The position numbers were made by a program, and so were the translations under genes. The notes under the pieces were generated by a model. It did no database searches, had not been told where the DNA came from, and saw only the letters and a list, made by a program, of their open reading frames with translations. DNA of 43,772 nucleotides, from the IMG/VR virus record IMGVR_UViG_3300028610_001612, positions 1-43,772 of that record, one strand, 5' to 3'. Positions 37,944-43,772 of this stretch are shown here, in pieces. Each line of letters starts with the position of its first letter. Position 1 is the first letter of the stretch. This DNA comes from a virus.

Positions 37944-38756
37944 ATGTCTAAATATAACTTAGAGTTTAATAAAGATGATTCCGTTATAAGAAGTATGATG
38001 GCAGCATTATTGTTTGAAATGCAAGATAAATTATCGTATACTCAAACAACAGAAGATGATTCTGATATATTGGATGTTCCATTCTATATGTCAATGGTTG
38101 GAAGTGAAAGATATTTAATGGATAAATTTTTACACGATGATGTGATTGATCCAAAGGGATTGAAAGCAAAAGGAAGTTATGATCCAGTACCGAGAGGAGT
38201 ATTAACATTTCAAACAGTAGAAATAGATGCTCAATCTATGATTAACAAGTACATTAGAACAGAAATATTAGAAAAAGAAGCAGGAACGTTGAAACCCTAT
38301 TCATATGTAACGAGAATAATACCACTTATTTTAAATTTTGATACAAAAATTATTTGTAATTCTATGTTAGAAATGTTAAAAATAACTGAATCAATAATTA
38401 CTGATTTATATAAGAATACAAGACTTGCAATAGATTTGGGTGGTTATAGAGTTGAAGGTAATGTGACCATACCTGAAAATTTAGATAGTGAAAGAAATAT
38501 TGAATTTGGATTTACTGATAAAAAGTTATTCGAAATTAACTTTTCTATACAGTTTTCTTCATTCATACCATCATTCGATAAATCAACTAAGATGTTTGCA
38601 GGTAACATAATGGAAGGTTTTGAAATGAGTGTAGATGATATAAAAAATGCACCAGAAAGAGGTCTATATGCGAATGTAAGTAATAAGGCTACTTTAGCAG
38701 ATACAGATGGTCTTTTACCTAGGGGACCTAAGTACGTTGATGATACTGAAATTTAG
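37944..38756 (+). CDS. Conserved virion structural protein
   Basis: 270 residues. VIRSMMAALLFEMQDKLSYT, then DVPFYMSMVGSERYLMDKF, YDPVPRGVLTF and PLILNFDTKIICNSMLEMLK follow a pattern I associate with conserved structural proteins of T4-like phages, with a closing strand region (EINFSIQFSSFIPSFDKS). Which virion part it belongs to (neck, tail or baseplate) cannot be told. It lies 11 nt after the propeller fibre gene and shares its transcript. Confidence 0.55.
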   Translation: MSKYNLEFNKDDSVIRSMMAALLFEMQDKLSYTQTTEDDSDILDVPFYMSMVGSERYLMDKFLHDDVIDPKGLKAKGSYDPVPRGVLTFQTVEIDAQSMINKYIRTEILEKEAGTLKPYSYVTRIIPLILNFDTKIICNSMLEMLKITESIITDLYKNTRLAIDLGGYRVEGNVTIPENLDSERNIEFGFTDKKLFEINFSIQFSSFIPSFDKSTKMFAGNIMEGFEMSVDDIKNAPERGLYANVSNKATLADTDGLLPRGPKYVDDTEI

Positions 38757-38762
38757 ATTAAT

Positions 38763-38780
38763 GATATATAAAAAAAATAA
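38763..38780 (+). promoter_or_regulatory. Candidate late promoter (TATATAA class)
   Basis: GATATATAAAAAAAATAA begins 26 nt before the ATG at 38789. No AAAC box at the early-class distance. Opens the internal head protein block. Confidence 0.55.
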
Positions 38781-38788
38781 AACGGATA

Positions 38789-40681
38789 ATGAATCCTAAG
38801 TTAAATGAAATGTTTGTAGGAGTTTATTCTAACGGATATATTCCATCTAGAAATGATTATGGTTTTAATAACCTAAAAGATTTGACTAGACAATTAGATA
38901 ACGGAAAAAGAAGTGCAGGACAAGTTTATGCTATTTTAATGGGTATGGGAGTACCTTTTGATAGAGCAAAACATGCAACAGAGAATTTTTTTGAAGGAGC
39001 TTCAAAGAAAGAAACTCTTTATTACTATGATGCAAATGATAAAAATAAAATAAATATAATGGTAAAAAAAGATTACAACCTAGAAGATTTAAAAGCAAGG
39101 TTGACTAGCCTAAAAGAAGAAATAAAGCCTATTGCAGAAGATGAAGTTACTAAAATCAACTACTCAGCAAAAAGAGTTTTTGAAATATTAGAATCATCTG
39201 TAATAAGAGTAACTGTTTTGGATGAAAGTCTAACTGCTTTAATCGAAGAAAAAGATCCTTCAAAGAGAAGTTTACTTCTTAACAGAGTACATGAAGCTCA
39301 TATAAAGGGTAATCCTGTATTTAATAGTATTGTAACTTCTATCGAAGAAGTCAAAAACTTTAATGATTTAGTTCCAGTAGCAGAATTTTTGGGAGAAATG
39401 TATCAATTCTTAAATGAAAACAAATTTAAGTATTTATTAACTAGAGCTTATTTGTTACTAGAAGGTGACACTAGAAATAATTACTATAAATATGCACTAG
39501 AAGACATCATGTATTTAATAGAAAAGGATGAGGAAGCAATTAGAGACACTTTGGTTAATGTTTTGGATAAACATAGATGGATACCTTCTGTTAAGACAAT
39601 ACTTGAAGCTTATTCTACTTTTGATCGTTCAACTAATAAACTTGCATCAAACAAAGATGGTGTAGTAAACAGAGTATATTCTCCAGTACAGATTAACGAA
39701 GATAAAAGTTTGATTTTTTATCTTGATAATGGATATTTTAAACTTCATGAAAATGAAATAACAATTGCTAAAAAGGGAGATTTAAATGCTAACTTTATGA
39801 GATTACAAAAAGTATTTGAAACCTTTAAAGTAAATAATGATAAATTCTTAACATATGGTAGAAACAATGTTCTTGAAATTGATCCAAATGAAGGTACAGT
39901 TAAATTAAATGAGAAAGAAGTTGATATAAAAGATTTTCAATCATTTAGAAATAAATTGATTGCTAAATCATTTTATTCAATGAATGATATGGGTCAATTA
40001 GATGAATTGTTTTATTTTATGAATTCTTTAGATAATATAAAAGAAATAGATTTTGTAACATCTGTTAAATCAGTAATTGCTGAAAATGTAAAAGTTAATT
40101 TGTTTAATATTGATGATAAAATTTATATACAAAGAATAAATCCTTCAATGAAAGTCAATGAATTTGTTGAAGTCGAAAGTGCAACAAAGGCTCAAGAACT
40201 TATGACTGAATATATCAACTTTGATATTTCTAAATCAGTATATGATAAATTAGAAGAAGAAAACAAGAAAAGATTAGATCTTGAAGAAAAGAAAGCTGTA
40301 ATAGTAGATGAAATTAATTTTATAAGTGAAAATAAAATTAAATTAGAAAAAGCATTGAAAATATACGGTAAAAGTGAACAACTTCAGGAAGGAGTAGAAC
40401 TTCTTAAAACTGAATTAAAAGATAAAGAAATTGAATTACAAAAAATATATCAGGAATTAGGTGGAACTTTAACTGAAGCTAAAAGCTTAGAAGATAGAGG
40501 TTATATACCTGCAACTATATCAGAAAACGAAGGACCATTTAAAAAAGGTGATACGGTATATGTTTATGCAGAAGATTATACAACTAAAGGTGATAAAGAA
40601 AAGGTAGGTGTAATAGCTGTAAAAGGTAAAAAAGAAACAAGTGGTTCAGTAATTAAGAAACATGTAAAAATAAGTGTCTAA
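38789..40681 (+). CDS. Large virion protein with coiled coil and SH3-like C-terminus
   Basis: 630 residues. Residues 1-270 are helical and charged. A middle part has beta strands (LIFYLDNGYFKLHENEITI). A long coiled coil covers about 485-565 (YDKLEEENKKRLDLEEKKAV, ELLKTELKDKEIELQKIYQE). A short LTEAKSLEDRGY segment precedes a C-terminal domain FKKGDTVYVYAEDYTTKG that resembles the SH3/KOW units of the 18.6 kb protein. LTEA is a possible prohead protease site. First of a run of probable internal head proteins. No family recognised. Confidence 0.55.
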   Translation: MNPKLNEMFVGVYSNGYIPSRNDYGFNNLKDLTRQLDNGKRSAGQVYAILMGMGVPFDRAKHATENFFEGASKKETLYYYDANDKNKINIMVKKDYNLEDLKARLTSLKEEIKPIAEDEVTKINYSAKRVFEILESSVIRVTVLDESLTALIEEKDPSKRSLLLNRVHEAHIKGNPVFNSIVTSIEEVKNFNDLVPVAEFLGEMYQFLNENKFKYLLTRAYLLLEGDTRNNYYKYALEDIMYLIEKDEEAIRDTLVNVLDKHRWIPSVKTILEAYSTFDRSTNKLASNKDGVVNRVYSPVQINEDKSLIFYLDNGYFKLHENEITIAKKGDLNANFMRLQKVFETFKVNNDKFLTYGRNNVLEIDPNEGTVKLNEKEVDIKDFQSFRNKLIAKSFYSMNDMGQLDELFYFMNSLDNIKEIDFVTSVKSVIAENVKVNLFNIDDKIYIQRINPSMKVNEFVEVESATKAQELMTEYINFDISKSVYDKLEEENKKRLDLEEKKAVIVDEINFISENKIKLEKALKIYGKSEQLQEGVELLKTELKDKEIELQKIYQELGGTLTEAKSLEDRGYIPATISENEGPFKKGDTVYVYAEDYTTKGDKEKVGVIAVKGKKETSGSVIKKHVKISV

Positions 40682-41176
40682 ATGAATAATTTATTAGAAT
40701 CTTTTGAAGATTTTGAATTAAATGAATTTTTTGGAGGAACTAGACCGATAATGGGAAAAAGTTATCTTGTAACAAAAAAGGTTGCAGTGGAGGATGTGTC
40801 TTCAGGTGAAACTATATATATCAAACCTGGTGAACTTATCGAAAATATCAAGGACATAGATAAGAAAAAAGGATTTATTTATTTTGATAGAAAGACTACA
40901 GCAGGAGAAACTATTAAATATGCGATTCGTTACAAGGATTTTTTGAAATCGGTTTCTGAAGAGGTTGAATTTCCTAGAGACATTATACTTGATAATTTAT
41001 CTACTATGATTGTTTATCTTAAAAATCTTAAAATAAAGATTGATTCCAAAGAAATGAAGGGACAGAAAAAAAGAATACATAGTGATTTAAAGAAAAAGAC
41101 AGATGCTGAAATATCTAATCTGATTGCAAAGTTTAGACAGTTTAATGTTATCTTTAGCGCAATAGAAAAAGAATAA
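40682..41176 (+). CDS. Small virion protein with capsid-targeting-like N-terminus
   Basis: 164 residues. It begins MNNLLESFEDF, the shared signature shifted by one residue (Phe at 8 and 11), followed by LNEF. A beta-rich middle (ETIYIKPGELIENIK, KKGFIYFDRKT) and a basic helical C-terminus (KEMKGQKKRIHSDLKKKTD) follow. The ATG is directly after the previous stop. Inferred internal head protein; no family recognised. Confidence 0.55.
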   Translation: MNNLLESFEDFELNEFFGGTRPIMGKSYLVTKKVAVEDVSSGETIYIKPGELIENIKDIDKKKGFIYFDRKTTAGETIKYAIRYKDFLKSVSEEVEFPRDIILDNLSTMIVYLKNLKIKIDSKEMKGQKKRIHSDLKKKTDAEISNLIAKFRQFNVIFSAIEKE

Positions 41177-41192
41177 AATAAAATAATATAAT

Positions 41193-41798
41193 ATGAAAAA
41201 TTTATTAAACTTTGAAAGGTTCCATGAAGTAAGGGACTTTGAAATAACAGAAGAAATTTTAGAAACAGCTTTTAATAAAGCTTTTGAAAGTGAAAATGAT
41301 TATTTGTTTGATTGGATGGAAAACATTTTAATTGAAGAAGAAGCTATTGATACATATCTTGAATCATTAAGTGAAGACGAACTTACTAAACTTGAAGAAA
41401 TGAATGATGAAGAATTGTTAGAAGCTACAACTCAAGCTACAAGAGATACTAAAAAACTTGCAAATTTTGCAAAAGATAAAAAAGTAAAACCTGGTAAAAA
41501 GATTGCTGATATAAGAAAGAAAGATATAAAGGGAAAATGGATTAAAAGAAAAATAAAAAATATTCCAAAAGGTGCTGCTAAAGTTGTAAAGAAAAACAAA
41601 AAACTTGCAATAGCTGCAGGTGCAGTAGGTGCAGCAGCAACAGCTGCAGCAGTTTTGAAAAAGAAAAAAAATGAAGCAATAGATTTTGATTTTGATACAA
41701 AAAGATATGTTTTTGAAATGTATAATTTAGATATTGAAGTTAATGTTGATAAAGATTTTAAAGTGTTCTTAGATGAACAGATAAATGATATAGATTAA
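41193..41798 (+). CDS. Probable internal head protein with basic Ala-rich helix
   Basis: 201 residues with the same layout as the 6.3 kb protein: MKNLLNFERF at the start (Phe at position 10), an acidic stretch (ESLSEDELTKLEEMNDEELL), a Lys-rich segment (KRKIKNIPKGAAKVVKKNKK), then a small-residue hydrophobic helix (LAIAAGAVGAAATAAAVL) and KKKKNEA, and a C-terminal domain. This repeated acidic-basic-Ala/Gly helix design suggests paralogues or convergent packaged proteins that bind DNA and insert into membrane on ejection. Function inferred. Confidence 0.55.
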   Translation: MKNLLNFERFHEVRDFEITEEILETAFNKAFESENDYLFDWMENILIEEEAIDTYLESLSEDELTKLEEMNDEELLEATTQATRDTKKLANFAKDKKVKPGKKIADIRKKDIKGKWIKRKIKNIPKGAAKVVKKNKKLAIAAGAVGAAATAAAVLKKKKNEAIDFDFDTKRYVFEMYNLDIEVNVDKDFKVFLDEQINDID

Positions 41799-41799
41799 T

Positions 41800-42045
41800 G
41801 TGAAATATATTTTAACAGTTGAGGCTTTTGCTGATCATATAGCAAAACCAATATTAAAAAGATTAAAAACTTCTAAACAAAAGAAAAAGGCGGCAACTAT
41901 ATCAGGTGCCGCTTTAATAGGTTTAGCATTTAAATTTAAAAAGGATAAAGAAAAAAGAATGGAAAAAGCTGCTGAAATCAAAAAGAAGAAGTCACAGGAA
42001 AAAAAATTAAAGAAAATTAAAAAACAAAGCAAAGATGATGATTAG
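41800..42045 (+). CDS. Small Lys-rich protein with hydrophobic helix (GTG start)
   Basis: 81 residues beginning at GTG; the overlapping ATG gives an immediate stop, and the GTG start yields MKYILTVEAF, the full Phe-10 signature, which supports it. A basic stretch (LKRLKTSKQKKKAATISG) leads into a small-residue hydrophobic helix (AATISGAALIGLAFKF), then a nearly pure Lys/Glu helix to the end. Probably a packaged DNA-binding or membrane-active protein. Part of the 38.8-42.0 kb transcript. Confidence 0.5.
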   Translation: MKYILTVEAFADHIAKPILKRLKTSKQKKKAATISGAALIGLAFKFKKDKEKRMEKAAEIKKKKSQEKKLKKIKKQSKDDD

Positions 42046-42047
42046 TG

Positions 42048-42074
42048 AAACAATTAAATTCTATCGTATATAAT
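42048..42074 (+). promoter_or_regulatory. AAAC-N17-TATAAT promoter P9 (late sigma factor)
   Basis: GTGAAACAATTA with AAAC at 42048-42051, 17 nt, then TATAAT at 42069-42074 in CGTATATAAT. As at P3, TAATGAAAATAAAT follows 7 nt after the -10 box. Confidence 0.75.
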
Positions 42075-42097
42075 CTAAGTTAATGAAAATAAATTAT

Positions 42098-42487
42098 ATG
42101 AGTAGTACTATTAATATTAAAAAAAATAAAAATTATTTAAAAAATAGCGAATTGTTTGCTGAAATCATTCTATCCAAAAAAAATAACGAATTAACTGAAA
42201 GGGCACAAAAAATGCTAATACTTTTAGCAAATAAAGTTTCTACTAAGTTGAAGTATAAAAATCCAGAAGATAGAAAAGATTGCATATCATTTGCATATTT
42301 AGACATTTTGAAGTACTGGAGAGGCTTTGATCCCGCAAAATCTAGCAATGCATTTGCGTATTATACGGAAATGATTAAAAAAGGTTTTGCTAAAGGCTGG
42401 AATCATCTTCATCCTAAAAAGTATGCAGGCACTTTAAGTTTGGATGGTGGTTTAGATGATGGATCCGAAGGTATTTACAGTATCTAA
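42098..42487 (+). CDS. 55: Late transcription sigma factor gp55-type
   Basis: 129 residues from the ATG giving MSSTINIKKN; T4 gp55 also begins with MSE. An upstream in-frame ATG would add five residues but lies where transcription should begin. YLKNSELFAEIIL aligns with the T4 start. DCISFAYLDILKYWRGFDPA and NAFAYYTEMIKKGFAKGWNH match the sigma region 2-like core (T4 HAYITQACFNAFVQRIKK). It directs RNA polymerase to late promoters. At 129 against 185 residues, it lacks most of the T4 C-terminal part, including the clamp-binding SLDFLYE end. It is driven by an early-class promoter, as expected for a late regulator. Confidence 0.8.
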   Translation: MSSTINIKKNKNYLKNSELFAEIILSKKNNELTERAQKMLILLANKVSTKLKYKNPEDRKDCISFAYLDILKYWRGFDPAKSSNAFAYYTEMIKKGFAKGWNHLHPKKYAGTLSLDGGLDDGSEGIYSI

Positions 42488-42490
42488 ATG

Positions 42491-42505
42491 TCTCAAAAAA
42501 TGAGA
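42491..42505 (+). other. Small hairpin between gp55 and gp4 genes
   Basis: TCTCA (42491-42495) pairs with TGAGA (42501-42505) across AAAAA, ending 4 nt before the gp4 ATG. It could cover the translation start region. Weak stem; role unproven. Confidence 0.3.
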
Positions 42506-42509
42506 TAAG

Positions 42510-42992
42510 ATGGCCAAGAATATTAAATCAATAAAACCCTCCAAAACATCAGGTTTTATACAATCGTATTATAAACCTGTCAATGAACAAAAATACGTAG
42601 GTGAACTACCAATAATCACAAGATCTTCTTGGGAAAAAAAATTCGCAATATATTGTGATAGCCAGGCACATATTGTTAAATGGGCAAGTGAACCATTTCA
42701 AATAAAATATATAAGCATAGTTGATAGAAAGGAACATATTTATTGGCCTGATTTTTATATCAAGGTCAAAAGAAATGGATTTTTTGAGGAATACGTTATA
42801 GAAATTAAACCAAAAGATCAACTGAAAAAACCAACAAAGCCAAAGAATAAAAACAAAAAATCAATGGCAAGATACCATTGGTCAATGAGAACTTATTTAA
42901 CAAATCTATCAAAAATAACTGCATTAAAAAGATTTGCAAAAGATAGAAATTACAAAGTAATTTTATTAACAGAAAAAAGTTTTATAATTTAA
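42510..42992 (+). CDS. 4: Head completion protein gp4 (gp50)
   Basis: 160 residues (T4 gp4 is 150). ITRSSWEKKFAIYCDSQAHI and IVKWASEPFQIKYIS, then IYWPDFYIKV and YVIEIKPKDQ match gp4 closely. The D-F and E-I-K-P-K pieces resemble a PD-(D/E)xK nuclease core. In T4 it finishes the DNA-filled head so the tail can join. KWASEPF and the basic end (KPTKPKNKNKKSMARYHWSM) are conserved. It shares the gp55 transcript. Confidence 0.85.
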   Translation: MAKNIKSIKPSKTSGFIQSYYKPVNEQKYVGELPIITRSSWEKKFAIYCDSQAHIVKWASEPFQIKYISIVDRKEHIYWPDFYIKVKRNGFFEEYVIEIKPKDQLKKPTKPKNKNKKSMARYHWSMRTYLTNLSKITALKRFAKDRNYKVILLTEKSFII

Positions 42993-42993
42993 T

Positions 42994-43632
42994 ATGGGAT
43001 TTATTAAAACTGACGTAAATTCATTGATAAGGAATTTTAGAAACCAAGATAGAGCTTCTAGGAACAGTATTGATGAATATGTTGAGATGTATAGGGATAG
43101 AACAAACAAAACTATCGAAAAAATGAGACCTGGAGATGGATTGGAACCAGGTAAGATGTTTAGGTTTGATTATTATCCAATAACAAAGGGTATGGAATGG
43201 TATGATATGAATCCACTTATACTTTCAATGGGTCAGATGAAATATAAAAACAATACAGTTGAGGTAGGTTTAAATTTAAATTTATTACCATTAAAAATAA
43301 AAGTTTATATTGTTGATACGATATACCATGCATTTGAAAATATGATAGAAGTAGAAATGAGAGGTAATACATCATATGAAGCAAGACAACAAAGACCATT
43401 AGGTTTTGATGTGTATGGAATAGAACACATATTAAATACTGTATATGGTAAATTTGCTGTTAGAAATTATATGAGACATAGAATAAGAAATTTAGCTTGT
43501 ATTAGTTATGAACATTGGAGTAATATGTTAGTTATAAATGAGTTTAAATTCAAAAATGTTAATGAGGGTAGTTTGTATAGAAAATATAATGAATATATAA
43601 ATAAAATAAAAAAGAAAAAGAAAAATGGCTAA
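42994..43632 (+). CDS. Conserved T4-like structural protein
   Basis: 212 residues. PGKMFRFDYYPITKGMEWYD then MNPLILSMGQM follows the pattern P-G-x-M-x-x-F-x-Y-x-P-x-x-K-x-x-x-x-Y-D-x-x-P-L-h, seen in conserved proteins of many T4-like phages, probably virion parts. LNLNLLPLKIKVYIVDTIYH and the Arg-rich AVRNYMRHRIRNLACISYEH follow. It sits where T4 places gene 53 (baseplate wedge), after gene 4, but no similarity to gp53 was seen. The end is Lys-rich and overlaps the next gene by 8 nt. Confidence 0.55.
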   Translation: MGFIKTDVNSLIRNFRNQDRASRNSIDEYVEMYRDRTNKTIEKMRPGDGLEPGKMFRFDYYPITKGMEWYDMNPLILSMGQMKYKNNTVEVGLNLNLLPLKIKVYIVDTIYHAFENMIEVEMRGNTSYEARQQRPLGFDVYGIEHILNTVYGKFAVRNYMRHRIRNLACISYEHWSNMLVINEFKFKNVNEGSLYRKYNEYINKIKKKKKNG

Positions 43633-43772
43633 TATTTTATCTTATAATGAATTTTGTGATTTATATGAGGGAATCGTTAGAAAAGTTCTTAAAACAAAGA
43701 TTGGAAAAGCTGCAGCAGCTGTTGGTGCAGGAGCATTATTGATGAAAAGAAAACATAAAAAAACTAATATAG
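43625..43772 (+). CDS. Probable internal head protein (3' end outside window)
   Basis: Open to the right edge, 49 residues visible. MANILSYNEF gives the Phe-10 signature, then DLYEG (a hydrophobic-x-Glu site), a Lys-containing helix (VRKVLKTKIG), a small-residue hydrophobic segment (KAAAAVGAGALLM) and KRKHKK. This is the same design as the 41.2 and 41.8 kb proteins. The gene overlaps the previous one by 8 nt. Confidence 0.55.
   Translation, partial: MANILSYNEFCDLYEGIVRKVLKTKIGKAAAAVGAGALLMKRKHKKTNI

Noticed and set aside
38761-38799. 12-codon ORF MIYKKNKTDNES before the 630-residue protein
   Set aside because: It overlaps the late-class promoter element and the start of the real gene; too short to support.
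1-43772. tRNA genes, homing endonucleases, insertion sequences or integrase
   Set aside because: No T-loop/anticodon-arm pattern, GIY-YIG, HNH or LAGLIDADG motif, terminal inverted repeat or integrase signature was seen on either strand by eye.

Overview
The window is a strongly AT-rich stretch of a large T4-like (myovirus-type) phage genome. Every gene I can support, about 55, lies on the + strand, tightly packed and often overlapping by a few bases. The likely host is a member of the Bacteroidota, probably Flavobacteriia. Start codons follow A-rich tracts and almost never a Shine-Dalgarno sequence. One small gene encodes the histone H1-like (Hc1-type) protein typical of that phylum. The membrane-anchored protein at 1.8 kb also has the C-terminal beta-rich form common in phages of that phylum. 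No tRNA, CRISPR array, transposon or integrase was seen.

Layout. 0-7.4 kb: tail and virion genes. These are a tail fibre with YadA-head-like repeats (cut by the left edge), a spanin-like membrane protein, tail structural proteins including a tail-tube-like protein, and two probable internal head proteins; the block closes with a terminator. 7.4-9.3 kb: a RuvC-like nuclease, a 2H phosphoesterase and a GroES-like co-chaperonin. 9.3-13.9 kb: a structured leader, then gp32, primase, UvsY and UvsW. 14.0-19.2 kb: a late virion cassette inserted among replication genes. It holds a ligase-like/nucleotidyltransferase fusion, a lytic transglycosylase, a DUF3008 protein and a triple SH3/KOW-like protein. 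19.2-27.3 kb: dUTPase, the N-terminal half of DNA polymerase, a class II ribonucleotide reductase, a small accessory cluster with a DUF3850 protein, an ATP-grasp enzyme and a second, degenerate dUTPase-fold protein. 27.3-36.3 kb: the H1-like protein, sliding clamp, C-terminal half of DNA polymerase, UvsX, gp41-type helicase and gp47/gp46. 36.3-43.8 kb: a beta-propeller tail fibre, structural and internal head proteins, the gp55-type late sigma factor, gp4 head completion protein and a right-edge partial gene.

Two promoter families recur. Nine intergenic sites share AAAC (one TAAC), exactly 17 nt, then TATAAT. They precede replication, nucleotide-metabolism and regulatory genes, including gp32, clamp, helicase and gp55. 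A second family, TATATAA followed by an A-rich run and lacking the AAAC box, lies about 23-31 nt before the ATG of virion genes. It is the natural candidate for the gp55-dependent late promoter.

The strongest unexpected signal is an N-terminal signature: hydrophobic residues at positions 4-5 and Phe/Tyr at position 10, usually followed by a hydrophobic-x-Glu site. About a dozen otherwise unrelated proteins carry it, including the transglycosylase and the ATP-grasp enzyme. It resembles the T4 capsid-targeting sequence cleaved by the prohead protease. This suggests that the phage packages a set of enzymes and basic, small-residue-helix proteins inside the head and delivers them with the DNA.
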